Origin: an uncultured Alphaproteobacteria bacterium
GTDB lineage: Bacteria; Pseudomonadota; Alphaproteobacteria; Rs-D84
DNA: 64,000 bases
Direction of reading: 5' to 3'
Assembly: GCA_947646585.1 (NCBI GenBank)
Contig: CANSHD010000001.1
Coordinates: 62,001-126,000 of the forward strand
Part shown: one piece after another, positions 8,521 through 16,876 of the stretch
Numbering within the stretch: position 1 is the stretch's first letter
How the letters are laid out: each line of letters opens with the position of its first letter
Program-made: the position numbers and the translations under genes
The notes under the pieces: generated by a model
What the model saw: the letters and a program-made list of their open reading frames with translations, nothing else
What the model was told of the DNA's origin: nothing
Database searches by the model: none

Positions 8521-9123
8521 ATGAAATTTTTTGTGAACTGTTTATCGGCGTTCCGTATTGCGGCGGCGTTTGCGATTATCCCGACACTGATGTTCCAAAT
8601 GTATTGGACGTCATTGATACTGTTCGTGCTGGGCGCGTTGTCAGACTGGTTCGACGGATACCTGGCGCGTAAATATAACGTATGCAGCAAAATCGGCGGC
8701 GTAATGGATCACATCGGCGACAAACTGCTGGTGGTGAACACATTGATTATGTTAACCGTCATGATGCCGGTTTGGTTTATCGTTGTGCCTGTAATTATTC
8801 TGATTGCGCGCGAATTGTACATCAGCGGCCTGCGCGAATTTTTGGGCACCCAGAAAATAGAAATGCCGGTGCCAAAGGCGCGCTTTTCCATGGGCAAGAT
8901 TAAAACCACGCTTCAGATGATAACGATTACTGCGTTCCTGGGTCTGTTTGCAATGACGACAACCGTATCGCCGGCCGGCATTACACGCGGCACGTTGGTC
9001 GCCATGAACGTAATATCCCAGATTGGCATATTCGGATTGTGGGCCTCTCTGTTGGCATCTGTTTGGAGTGCCACGCAGTACACGTTCACATTCGCGCAAA
9101 AGATAAAGCAAATCAAAAAGTAA
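8521..9123 (+). CDS. pgsA: CDP-diacylglycerol-glycerol-3-phosphate phosphatidyltransferase
   Basis: The 200-residue inner-membrane enzyme makes phosphatidylglycerophosphate from CDP-diacylglycerol and glycerol-3-phosphate, the committed step to phosphatidylglycerol. The full CDP-alcohol phosphotransferase signature is visible: Asp42, Asp45-Gly46, Ala49-Arg50, Gly59, Asp63, Asp67. Several hydrophobic helices span the remaining length. AAAGGAGA precedes the ATG. It follows uvrC closely, an arrangement common in Proteobacteria, and ends at a bidirectional terminator shared with dnaJ. Other members of the family (cardiolipin or serine enzymes) are possible but the length and neighbour favour PgsA. 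Confidence 0.92.
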   Translation: MKFFVNCLSAFRIAAAFAIIPTLMFQMYWTSLILFVLGALSDWFDGYLARKYNVCSKIGGVMDHIGDKLLVVNTLIMLTVMMPVWFIVVPVIILIARELYISGLREFLGTQKIEMPVPKARFSMGKIKTTLQMITITAFLGLFAMTTTVSPAGITRGTLVAMNVISQIGIFGLWASLLASVWSATQYTFTFAQKIKQIKK

Positions 9124-9141
9124 AAAACGTGCTATATACAT

Positions 9142-9168
9142 AAAATCCGCCATATAGGCGGATTTTTT
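9142..9168. terminator. Bidirectional terminator between pgsA and dnaJ
   Basis: The hairpin AAATCCGCC-ATATA-GGCGGATTT has A and T runs on either side and lies between two converging genes. Confidence 0.8.
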
Positions 9169-9197
9169 ATTTGGATAAAATTTGCATTTTGCGCTTA

Positions 9198-10328
9198 TTA
9201 AAACCAGCCCTTTTTGCCCGGCTTGGTTTCTGCAAATTCGGCCAATAATTTTTTCTGCTTGTCCGTTAACCGCGTCGGAATCTTGATTCCAATCTCTATA
9301 TACATGTCGCCATACGACCCGGCGCGACGTCCCGGCATGCCGTGGCCGCGCACGCGCAGACGTTCGCCGACCTGGGTGCCGGCGGGCACCTTTACCGACA
9401 GAGTCTTGTCATCGATTGTTTCCACGTCAATCTCGCCCCCCAGGGCCAGTGTCGTGAACGGAATATCCATGTGCATAATCAAATCGGACCCGGCGCGTTC
9501 AAACCGCTTGTCCGGGCGGACACGCACGTCCAGATAAAAGTCCCCGGCCGGGCCGCCGTTTGTTCCGGCCTCGCCCTGGCCGGCCAGGCGCAGGCGCGCA
9601 CCGTCTTCGATACCCGCTGGAATCTTTACCTCCAGCGTGCGCGATTTTGCCGTGGCGCCCGTACCGTCGCACGCATCGCATTTCTTGTCAATCTTGTGCC
9701 CGGTGCCGTGGCATTCGGGACACGGCGCCTCCATCGCAAAAAAGCCCTGCTGTACGCGTACATAGCCCGACCCGCCGCACTTTGAACATGTCGGCGCCGG
9801 CTTTCCGTCGGCGGTGCCGTACCCGTGGCATTTTTCACATGTGGCGTTGCTGGTAAATTTTACGGTGTGCGTTTTGCCAAAGTATGCGTCTTTCAGGTCA
9901 ATCACAACCTCGTCCAGCAAATCACGGCCGCGTCTGTCGGCCGTCGCGCCACGCGAAGCGCCCGCGCCGCCGCCAAAATCACCGAATCCGAAACCACGCA
10001 TCGCCTCGCGCAGGATGTCCTCCATCCCGGCGCCGCCGCCCATGTTGAAATTAAAGCCCCCGCCAAACGGATTGCCGCCGGCACCCGCCGACGCGCCGTT
10101 TCCCCCCGCAAACGCGGCGTTGCCGAAACGATCGTACGCCGCCCTCTTTTGCGGATCTTTTAAAATGTCAAAGGCGTTGTTGACTTCCTTAAACTTATCC
10201 TCGGCCGATTTGTCACCCGGATTACGGTCCGGATGGTATTTCATAACCAGCTTGTGATAGGCTTTTTTAATATCGGCGTCCGACGCATCGCGCGCGACAC
10301 CCAAAACTTCGTATGGATTGCTGTTCAT
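9198..10328 (-). CDS. dnaJ: Chaperone DnaJ
   Basis: DnaJ is the co-chaperone that delivers unfolded proteins to DnaK and stimulates its ATPase. The 376-residue protein has, in order, a J domain with HPD in YHPDRN near residue 33, a long Gly-rich linker (about 75-130), four zinc-binding CxxCxGxG repeats (CEKCHGYG, CSKCGGSG, CPECHGTG, CDACDGTG) and the C-terminal substrate-binding domains. Nothing is missing. dnaK is not in this window, so the usual dnaK-dnaJ linkage is absent. It is transcribed toward pgsA and preceded by an A/T-rich region with TATAAT-like boxes around 10370. Confidence 0.97.
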   Translation of the reverse strand: MNSNPYEVLGVARDASDADIKKAYHKLVMKYHPDRNPGDKSAEDKFKEVNNAFDILKDPQKRAAYDRFGNAAFAGGNGASAGAGGNPFGGGFNFNMGGGAGMEDILREAMRGFGFGDFGGGAGASRGATADRRGRDLLDEVVIDLKDAYFGKTHTVKFTSNATCEKCHGYGTADGKPAPTCSKCGGSGYVRVQQGFFAMEAPCPECHGTGHKIDKKCDACDGTGATAKSRTLEVKIPAGIEDGARLRLAGQGEAGTNGGPAGDFYLDVRVRPDKRFERAGSDLIMHMDIPFTTLALGGEIDVETIDDKTLSVKVPAGTQVGERLRVRGHGMPGRRAGSYGDMYIEIGIKIPTRLTDKQKKLLAEFAETKPGKKGWF

Positions 10329-10399
10329 TTTTATACGTCCGTATTTATTTTTCTCAGAATATATAAGCCTATTATACTAAAATTCAAGCCCAATGAAAA

Positions 10400-10429
10400 C
10401 CCAGACTGACAGAAAAAAGCCAGTCTGGG
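10400..10429 (-). terminator. Terminator after the HAD-like gene
   Basis: A perfect 9-bp stem CCCAGACTG/CAGTCTGGG with a 12-base loop is followed on the minus strand by TTTTCATT. It lies 28 bp past the stop of the gene at 10457. Confidence 0.7.
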
Positions 10430-10456
10430 AAATCATACCCGAAAAAATGGGATTGT

Positions 10457-11053
10457 TTACCGACGACGCGACAAAAAGTCCTGAAAGTCATGCAGACTTC
10501 TGAAAACACGCGGATGGCAATGACGCTGGATGTTCGCCTCGGCGGCACAGCCTTCTATCAATACCGGCAAGATGCGCCAGCGCGCCGGCCAATCCAAATC
10601 ACGTGCGCGCGTACCCAGAATAAAGTTCATCGCGTTTTCGTCCGCGGCGGTGGACGAACACAGATAACCGCGCTTTGACGCGAACGGACTGATTAGCTCG
10701 TAATGAGCGGCTGCATTCATGCACGGCGCAATCGCGCGATATTTCTGCTCCAGCTTATAGGCCTGGTGCGGGAACGCCATCTGGCCGCAAAATTCAATCG
10801 TTACCCCCGGCATGCGCGACAACGCGTCTAATGCCTCTATCGCGCCGGGACGAACCGTGGGATTTTTCGCGCATTTGTACAACACGTCGGCAATATCGGT
10901 CGCCATCAGACGACGCCCCAGCCCATACTTGTACGCCAGCGTCAATGCCGCGCCCTTTACCCGGCCGTAATCCGCACGGGCAACCTCAGAAAAATTCCGG
11001 TCAACGGGTTCGAACACAACCCCGTTCAAATCAATAATCACCTTCTTGTTCAT
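10457..11053 (-). CDS. HAD-like hydrolase family protein, atypical catalytic motif
   Basis: The 198-residue protein starts MNKKVIIDLNGVVFEPVDRN, which looks like HAD motif I (DxD with Gly-Val). The second Asp, the usual acid/base, is Asn here (D-L-N). A helical cap-like region follows (about 25-70), and then IEFCGQMAFPH at the place expected for motif II, where Ser or Thr would normally stand. The C-terminal third has no clear motif IV. It may be a degenerate phosphatase or a binding protein. It stands alone between dnaJ and parE with its own terminator. I see no family-specific signature, so the function is open. Confidence 0.55.
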   Translation of the reverse strand: MNKKVIIDLNGVVFEPVDRNFSEVARADYGRVKGAALTLAYKYGLGRRLMATDIADVLYKCAKNPTVRPGAIEALDALSRMPGVTIEFCGQMAFPHQAYKLEQKYRAIAPCMNAAAHYELISPFASKRGYLCSSTAADENAMNFILGTRARDLDWPARWRILPVLIEGCAAEANIQRHCHPRVFRSLHDFQDFLSRRR

Positions 11054-11178
11054 AGTACAACCTCGCTATTCTATTATAAGAATAAAAACTTATACCAAAA
11101 ATTATATTTTGTCAAGAGATTTTGTAAAGTTTCTATTCCTATCCGCATACAAAAAGCGCCGGAAAATATTCTTTGGAC

Positions 11179-11207
11179 TTGCACAAAATCGAATAATGTT
11201 CTAATAA
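11179..11207 (+). promoter_or_regulatory. Promoter of parE, near-leaderless
   Basis: TTGCAC and TAATAA are spaced by 17 bases. The -10 box ends 9 bases before the ATG at 11217, and no ribosome binding site lies between. The mRNA probably begins within a few bases of the start codon. Confidence 0.6.
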
Positions 11208-11216
11208 TTATATGCT

Positions 11217-13196
11217 ATGACAGAAACACCTACACACACATATGACGCATCGGATATTCAGGTACTGGAGGGGCTGGAGCCTGTCCGTCTGCGCCCCGGA
11301 ATGTATATCGGCGGCACGGATGAAAAGGCCTGGCACCATTTGCCGGTGGAAATCATGGACAACTCGATTGACGAGGCGGTTGCCGGCTTTGCCAAAAAGA
11401 TTTCTGTAAACCTAATCGATTCCAAAACGATTGAAATCACCGACGACGGACGCGGCATCCCCGTGGACGAGCATCCAAAGTATCCCGGCAAATCCGCGTT
11501 GGAGGTTATTTTAACCACCCTGCACTCGGGCGGAAAATTCAATAATAATGTATATAAGACCAGTGGCGGTCTGCACGGTGTCGGCAGCGCGGTTGTAAAC
11601 GCCCTGTCGGTGGAAATGATTGTGACAATATCGCGCGACGGCTATGAATGGCGCCAGACTTTTTCGCGCGGCAAACCGACCAGCCCGATGACCCGCGGCG
11701 ACGCCACAAAAAATCACGGCACAAAAATACGCTTTACAATCGACGATGAAATATTCGGCGAAAACGCCGTGTTTAAGCCGATAAAAATTTATCGCATGGC
11801 CCGCGCCAAGGCCTTTTTGTCACGTGGCGTAAAAATCGACTGGCACTGCAATCCGGAATTATTGACCGAGGATATGAATATACCGGCCGACACCACGTTT
11901 TACTACCCGGGCGGTCTGGCCGATTTCCTGGCGGAAAAGGCCGACAGCAAGCCGCGCATTCTGCCGAAAATTTTCAGCGGCAGTGTCGATTTCCCGGACG
12001 GCAGCGGCCGCGTGGAATGGGCGCTGACATTTTTAACGGATGAAAACGGTGCCGCATCCGACGACGGATTCTTTGCATCATACTGCAACACAATCGCAAC
12101 CATTGACGGCGGCACGCACGAAACCGGATTCAAGGGCGCGATTACCCGCGGGATAAAGACATACGGCGAAAAAGTCAACAACAAGGCCGCCGCAAACATC
12201 ATCGGCGACGACGTATTTGATTCCGTTGCGGCGATTGTGTCGGTATTTTATAAAACGCCGCAGTTCTTGGGCCAGACAAAAGAAAAATTATCCAATCCAG
12301 AGGTTGCCCGCTATACCGATGCCGCCCTGCGCGACCCGTGGGAAATATTTTTGGCGTCCGACCCGAAAACGGCGAACGCGGTACTGGATTTTGTAATCAA
12401 TTTGGCAAATGCCCGTATAAAGACCAAACAGGTCAAAGACGTTGCCCGCAAGACACCGACAAAGCGCATTCGCATGCCGGCGAAACTGGCCGACTGTTCC
12501 AAACACGGCATAGAGGGGACGGAACTGTTTATTGTTGAGGGGGAATCGGCGGGCGGTACGGCAAAACAGGCGCGCGACCGCGCAACCCAGGCCATCATGC
12601 CCCTGCGCGGCAAGGTATTAAACGTTATATCAAATTCGGACGAGCGTTTTGGCAACAACAAAGAACTTAACGAGTTAATTGATATCATCGGCGCTGGCAC
12701 AGCCAAAAATTGGGACGAGAACAAACTGCGCTATGAAAAAATCATCGTTATGACCGATGCCGACGTCGACGGCAGCCATATTGCATCCCTGCTGATGGCG
12801 TTTTTCTATTCGCACATGCCGCAACTGATATACGGCGGTCACCTGTATCTGTCATGCCCGCCGCTGTATAAGTTGACACACGGAACCGAATCGATTTATG
12901 TCGATACGGACGAACAGCTGGAGGAATTAAAAAACGGCAAGTACAAGAACAAGAAAGTTGAAATCTCTCGATTCAAAGGTCTTGGCGAAATGATGCCGAA
13001 CCAGTTAAAGGAAACGACAATGTCGCCCAAAACGCGCCGTTTGATTCGCGTTGATTTGCCGCCGCGCACGGACGACGGTCTGGAAGACACGGAAAAAACA
13101 CGCACAATTGTGTCGGAGTTAATGGGTAAAAAACCGGAATTCCGATTTAAGTTCATAACCGAACACGCCCAATTTGTAAAAGACCTGTTTGTTTAA
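11217..13196 (+). CDS. parE: DNA topoisomerase IV subunit B
   Basis: ParE is the ATPase subunit of topoisomerase IV, which separates linked daughter chromosomes with ParC. The 659-residue protein has the GHKL ATP site (NSIDEA near 50, DDGRGIP near 80, GGLHGVGSAVVNALS near 117-131), the transducer domain and a TOPRIM domain (EGESAGGTAKQ near 442, metal motif DADVDGSH near 520). GyrB proteins are usually longer, and the phrase MYIGGTDEKAWHHL is ParE-like where GyrB has MYIGDT. parC is not in the window. The gene ends at a strong hairpin terminator. Confidence 0.93.
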   Translation: MTETPTHTYDASDIQVLEGLEPVRLRPGMYIGGTDEKAWHHLPVEIMDNSIDEAVAGFAKKISVNLIDSKTIEITDDGRGIPVDEHPKYPGKSALEVILTTLHSGGKFNNNVYKTSGGLHGVGSAVVNALSVEMIVTISRDGYEWRQTFSRGKPTSPMTRGDATKNHGTKIRFTIDDEIFGENAVFKPIKIYRMARAKAFLSRGVKIDWHCNPELLTEDMNIPADTTFYYPGGLADFLAEKADSKPRILPKIFSGSVDFPDGSGRVEWALTFLTDENGAASDDGFFASYCNTIATIDGGTHETGFKGAITRGIKTYGEKVNNKAAANIIGDDVFDSVAAIVSVFYKTPQFLGQTKEKLSNPEVARYTDAALRDPWEIFLASDPKTANAVLDFVINLANARIKTKQVKDVARKTPTKRIRMPAKLADCSKHGIEGTELFIVEGESAGGTAKQARDRATQAIMPLRGKVLNVISNSDERFGNNKELNELIDIIGAGTAKNWDENKLRYEKIIVMTDADVDGSHIASLLMAFFYSHMPQLIYGGHLYLSCPPLYKLTHGTESIYVDTDEQLEELKNGKYKNKKVEISRFKGLGEMMPNQLKETTMSPKTRRLIRVDLPPRTDDGLEDTEKTRTIVSELMGKKPEFRFKFITEHAQFVKDLFV

Positions 13197-13198
13197 AA

Positions 13199-13219
13199 AA
13201 CGCCCCGACCTGGGGCGTT
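13199..13219 (+). terminator. Terminator after parE
   Basis: AACGCCCC-GACCT-GGGGCGTT begins 3 bp after the parE stop and is followed by an A/T-rich run. Confidence 0.75.
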
Positions 13220-13239
13220 AATATTTGCGCCAAATAATA

Positions 13240-13267
13240 TTGACGTATAAAATATTTGTACTATAAT
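13240..13267 (+). promoter_or_regulatory. Promoter upstream of the 136-residue unknown gene
   Basis: TTGACG and TATAAT with a 16-base spacer lie 30 bp before the ATG at 13297. Confidence 0.65.
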
Positions 13268-13296
13268 ATATACATAAAACAAGAGGGATTCAGAAA

Positions 13297-13707
13297 ATGT
13301 CCAAAAAGAAAAACACTTATTCCATAAAATTTGCCCACATGGTAAATTACGCCATGTTTGAACTATGCTCCGCCACACCGCTGGTTGTCGTAAAAAAGAA
13401 CGGCACGGTAATTAAGCAGACCGGATGGGACGTCACAACAGAATTTCCGAATCCCGGCGCTTTGGAAATGGGCATGCATTTCAAACCGTTAAAAGATCAT
13501 ATCGGTGAAAAAATGGCCACAACCATTATCGAGTATCTGGACAAGGAAACGAATCGTCCGGTCGTGACCCTGTTCCCGACATATCTGTATATCCACGACG
13601 GATACGACAAGAATTTTCACATGCATTTAAACCATGCGTCACGCAAAGACTTGCAGTATCAAATCACAATGCGCCGCAACGCCTTGGCACAATGCAAGCA
13701 ACGATAA
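13297..13707 (+). CDS. Unknown cytoplasmic protein
   Basis: I do not recognise this 136-residue protein. It has no signal peptide or membrane helix. Its composition is mixed, with a basic start (MSKKKNTYSIKFAHM) and an aromatic stretch LFPTYLYIHDGYDKNFHMHL near 95-115 that could be a small beta-rich fold. It has its own strong promoter, a GAGGGA ribosome site and a good terminator, so it is a genuine single-gene unit. It lies between parE and the Cys-rich divergent pair but does not resemble those proteins. Confidence 0.75.
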   Translation: MSKKKNTYSIKFAHMVNYAMFELCSATPLVVVKKNGTVIKQTGWDVTTEFPNPGALEMGMHFKPLKDHIGEKMATTIIEYLDKETNRPVVTLFPTYLYIHDGYDKNFHMHLNHASRKDLQYQITMRRNALAQCKQR

Positions 13708-13735
13708 AAAATCCCCCGAACGGGGGATTTTTTTA
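13706..13735. terminator. Bidirectional terminator
   Basis: ATCCCCC-GAA-CGGGGGAT with A-runs before and T-runs after sits between the converging unknown gene and the first Cys-rich gene. Confidence 0.85.
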
Positions 13736-13743
13736 TTATGGTA

Positions 13744-14332
13744 TTTTTTATTGAATGCCGACCTGGAAATCATCACCGTATCCGGCGACAACCTGGCCGC
13801 GGACGGTGCAGTTTATATCCTCAAACCCGCCCTTTATCTGATTCTTTTTTATCACGTTACTTGTTATCAAACCGCCCGCCGTTCCCAGTACGACACCCGC
13901 AACAGAGTCCGACACAAGGCGAGAGGTGTTGAAATTACCCTCCTTGTTCTTCCATACCGATGTGCCGAGTCCCGCCTTTAAGCTGTTCAGCTTGCCCGTT
14001 ATCGACGTTATGCGCGCCTTTGCGGCGTCTTGCTCCGCTTTTTTAAGGGCCTCTTCACGTCTTTTGCGCGCCTCTTCGGTTTCGACACACTCCGTACCGT
14101 CTTCATTCATCTCCTTATCTTCATCTTTACATTTGCATTCGCCGTTGGACCACTTTGCGCCGGGAATTGCCTCACAGTTTGCGATATTCGGATTGGCGAT
14201 ACACGTGCTGCCGTTCCATATCTTTTTAGCGTCACTGCAAGTGCACTTTGTCCCGTCCCAAACCGCGCCCGCGGAACCGGCCGCCTCGCATTTGCGCTGT
14301 AATGCCGCCGCATCCGTCAATTCACAACTTTT
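13744..14332 (-). repeat. Left arm of 589-bp inverted duplication
   Basis: This segment is the reverse complement of 16251-16839 with only three differences that I found (opposite 16256, 16280 and 16820). The 539 bp between the last two match at every base. It encodes the C-terminal 190 or so residues and stop codon of both Cys-rich proteins. Confidence 0.95.
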
Positions 14333-15127
14333 AGTGCTTTCATTCCATTTATAGTCTGTTGTGTTAAGACATACACACTTTTTACCTTCTACTTTTAGGT
14401 TCTTTGAGGCAGTACATTGACATGCACCGCTTTTCCAAGTGCCACCACTGTTTTGACATTCTGTTTTGCCACTGCTTGAACCACCACCACTGTTGGAGCC
14501 ACCACCACTGCTTGAACCACCACCGGAGGAGGGTTTCTTTTTACATTCTTGACAGCCAATGCCATCGCTATACTGAATACATTCATATGTGTCTTGACAT
14601 GTTTTTATTGCTTTTTTCCACTTTCCTTTAATACACTGCTCAAGACATGTTGCTGCATTTTGTTGTTTTTCTTCCTCATTACATTCTCTATCTTGTGTCG
14701 TTCCTTCTGTACAAGTGCTTGTGTCGGGTGTTTGGGGGGATTTTAAACAAGGATTTCTATAGATGAAGCCATTAACTTTACTATTGGCATATATTCCGTT
14801 GCCTCCAATCGAATATCCCGTATCCTCGTTGCCTGTACCAGATGAAGAACAACTTGGAAGGTCACCACAGCTAAATTCTCTCCAAACCCAATCACCAAAA
14901 AAATTGCCATTCTCTCTACATTTATAACACGTTGCCGTACTGTTTGTTTTGCCATCCCATCTATGAGCACCTGCTACAAATATCATTTCATACTTAGTAC
15001 TTCTCTGACATTGATAACAACTACCATCATCTGTATTACATAGATATTCATCGGCTTTTCCGTATGCAGAGTGATAGCTGCTAAAGATACATATTACCAT
15101 AACGGCTAATAAACACAGTTTTCTCAT
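13748..15127 (-). CDS. Cys-rich exported protein A, divergent paralogue pair
   Basis: The 459-residue protein has a Sec signal peptide (MRKLCLLAVMVICIFSS start, ending about AYG at 23). A Cys-rich N-terminal half follows with pairs such as CYQCQ and CYKCR, then a Gly/Ser linker (about 197-217) coded by tandem repeats, then EGF-like Cys modules (CQNSGGTWKSGACQC, CEAAGSAGAVWDGTKCTC). A Lys/Glu helix (about 350-375) and a C-terminal region with a Gly-rich hydrophobic stretch (SVAGVVLGTAGGLITSNVI) end it. It is identical to protein B over the last 190 residues. Ribosome site CGGAGGGAA precedes the ATG. The 5' half is clearly richer in A+T than the 3' half. It is probably an envelope or surface protein; function unknown. 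Confidence 0.85.
   Translation of the reverse strand: MRKLCLLAVMVICIFSSYHSAYGKADEYLCNTDDGSCYQCQRSTKYEMIFVAGAHRWDGKTNSTATCYKCRENGNFFGDWVWREFSCGDLPSCSSSGTGNEDTGYSIGGNGIYANSKVNGFIYRNPCLKSPQTPDTSTCTEGTTQDRECNEEEKQQNAATCLEQCIKGKWKKAIKTCQDTYECIQYSDGIGCQECKKKPSSGGGSSSGGGSNSGGGSSSGKTECQNSGGTWKSGACQCTASKNLKVEGKKCVCLNTTDYKWNESTKSCELTDAAALQRKCEAAGSAGAVWDGTKCTCSDAKKIWNGSTCIANPNIANCEAIPGAKWSNGECKCKDEDKEMNEDGTECVETEEARKRREEALKKAEQDAAKARITSITGKLNSLKAGLGTSVWKNKEGNFNTSRLVSDSVAGVVLGTAGGLITSNVIKKNQIKGGFEDINCTVRGQVVAGYGDDFQVGIQ
14464..14531 (-). repeat. Tandem repeat coding a Gly/Ser linker
   Basis: About three and a half copies of an 18-bp unit (GGTGGTGGTTCAAGCAGT and close variants) encode repeated SSGGG/NSGGG. 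In-frame length change by slippage is possible. Confidence 0.75.
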
Positions 15128-15296
15128 AAATTTTTCCCTCCGAGTCCACCGTCAGGAAAACGGTCCTTTTTTTTAGGCATAAATTAGGGTTTGGAAAAGG
15201 GATAAAAATATGCTAAAATGTCTAAAAACAATAGGTACTTAATGTGCCTAAATTAACCCACCGTTTTTTTAATGGTGGACGCGGAGGGAAGATTTT
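15128..15296. promoter_or_regulatory. Divergent promoter region with inverted leaders
   Basis: The region between the two Cys-rich genes is a roughly 52-bp imperfect inverted repeat (about 40 of 52 positions match) around a 60-bp A/T-rich centre. Each arm carries TGCCTAAA 52 bases before the ATG, a short hairpin around ACCG/GGTGG, and CGGAGGGAA. The centre holds TTGGAA-17-TAAAAT (15191-15219) with an extended TG, pointing right toward protein B. No equally good promoter points left. Confidence 0.65.
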
Positions 15297-16835
15297 ATGA
15301 GAAAACTGGCCTTTTTATCGGTTTTTATTCTGGGTGGATTGATAGCGGATGCTTCGTGGGCAAAATGTCAGCCAACTGTTTGTAATAATGATGGCGATAC
15401 CGGAAAGGGCTGGAGCGTCATAGATACAAACGGAAATCGAGGTAATAGTGCTTCGGGTCAATGTTATCGTTGCAATTGGGGTGATAACGCGTACGAATGC
15501 GACGAAAATACCACAATTGCTATTTTTGATCCCGATTATGCAACAAACAATAAAGTTAAAGGCATATACTATTGTTCTGATAGTGGTGATTACGATGATG
15601 ACTGGGTTGAATTTAGTCCATCGTCAACTTGTGCTGCGTCTGAAATTACAAAAGCCGGATATGATGCAGATCCAAGTAAAGCAGAAAAATTTTTCTCGGT
15701 CACAAACGGTCAGCCTACAAATGGTAATGCCGGTATTGTTTCAGGAACAGACGTCGGCTGTGTAATGTATAAGTGTAAGTCTCCGTACTCGCCAAAGCCG
15801 GATAAAAGCGGGTGCATTGATGCAAGTTTAAATGCAAATTGCAGAGCTCATAATGGCTCAACATATGCAAATGGTCATTCGTTGAACATAAGATGTACCG
15901 AATCCAGTTTGCCGATAAGCTCAGGCCTTTCGTCCACGGCGCACTTGGTAAATGATGCGGTGTGTACGGGAACATGCGAGACCAATGGTTGGAATATTAC
16001 ATTAAAAAATGATTCGTGTGATTCTACTTATGAGCCGGATTCAAATAAAAAGAAATGTGTAGAAAACGCGGCAACTAGACAACAGCGTCGTCAACGTCAG
16101 GAAAACGCATCCAAGCAAGAAAAGTGCGAGGAGTCCGGCGGTACATGGGCTTCGAACAGATGCACATGTGATGCGGCCAAGAACTTAAGATTGGAGGCCG
16201 GCGAATGCAAATGCCTGGACGAAGTGAACTATAAGCGCAGTGCGGACGGCAAAAGCTGTGAATTGACGGATGCGGCGGCGTTACAGCGCAAATGCGAGGC
16301 GGCCGGTTCCGCGGGCGCGGTTTGGGACGGGACAAAGTGCACTTGCAGTGACGCTAAAAAGATATGGAACGGCAGCACGTGTATCGCCAATCCGAATATC
16401 GCAAACTGTGAGGCAATTCCCGGCGCAAAGTGGTCCAACGGCGAATGCAAATGTAAAGATGAAGATAAGGAGATGAATGAAGACGGTACGGAGTGTGTCG
16501 AAACCGAAGAGGCGCGCAAAAGACGTGAAGAGGCCCTTAAAAAAGCGGAGCAAGACGCCGCAAAGGCGCGCATAACGTCGATAACGGGCAAGCTGAACAG
16601 CTTAAAGGCGGGACTCGGCACATCGGTATGGAAGAACAAGGAGGGTAATTTCAACACCTCTCGCCTTGTGTCGGACTCTGTTGCGGGTGTCGTACTGGGA
16701 ACGGCGGGCGGTTTGATAACAAGTAACGTGATAAAAAAGAATCAGATAAAGGGCGGGTTTGAGGATATAAACTGCACCGTCCGCGGCCAGGTTGTCGCCG
16801 GATACGGTGATGATTTCCAAGTCGGCATTCAATAA
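15297..16835 (+). CDS. Cys-rich exported protein B, divergent paralogue pair
   Basis: The 512-residue protein has a Sec signal peptide (MRKLAFLSVFILGGLIADASWA). The N-terminal region differs from protein A but also has paired cysteines (CYRCNWGDNAYEC) and a long Ser/Asp-rich part. From about residue 275 it carries EGF-like modules (CEESGGTWASNRCTC, CEAAGSAGAVWDGTKCTC). The final 190 residues are identical to protein A. Such a pattern (variable exposed front, fixed anchoring rear) suggests surface display with the Gly-rich hydrophobic segment near the C-terminus as membrane contact. The ribosome site is CGGAGGGAA. It is followed by a hairpin terminator and dnaA on the other strand. Confidence 0.85.
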   Translation: MRKLAFLSVFILGGLIADASWAKCQPTVCNNDGDTGKGWSVIDTNGNRGNSASGQCYRCNWGDNAYECDENTTIAIFDPDYATNNKVKGIYYCSDSGDYDDDWVEFSPSSTCAASEITKAGYDADPSKAEKFFSVTNGQPTNGNAGIVSGTDVGCVMYKCKSPYSPKPDKSGCIDASLNANCRAHNGSTYANGHSLNIRCTESSLPISSGLSSTAHLVNDAVCTGTCETNGWNITLKNDSCDSTYEPDSNKKKCVENAATRQQRRQRQENASKQEKCEESGGTWASNRCTCDAAKNLRLEAGECKCLDEVNYKRSADGKSCELTDAAALQRKCEAAGSAGAVWDGTKCTCSDAKKIWNGSTCIANPNIANCEAIPGAKWSNGECKCKDEDKEMNEDGTECVETEEARKRREEALKKAEQDAAKARITSITGKLNSLKAGLGTSVWKNKEGNFNTSRLVSDSVAGVVLGTAGGLITSNVIKKNQIKGGFEDINCTVRGQVVAGYGDDFQVGIQ

Positions 16836-16839
16836 AAAA
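16251..16839 (+). repeat. Right arm of 589-bp inverted duplication
   Basis: Partner of 13744-14332. Similarity continues beyond the stop codon (CCATAATAAAAA at 16842-16853), up to each gene's own terminator hairpin. Confidence 0.95.
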
Positions 16840-16850
16840 CGCCATAATAA

Positions 16851-16876
16851 AAAGCGCCCCACCCGGGGCGTTTTCT
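16851..16876. terminator. Terminator between Cys-rich B and dnaA
   Basis: CGCCCC-ACCC-GGGGCG with A-rich and T-rich flanks lies between two converging genes and can serve both. Confidence 0.8.
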
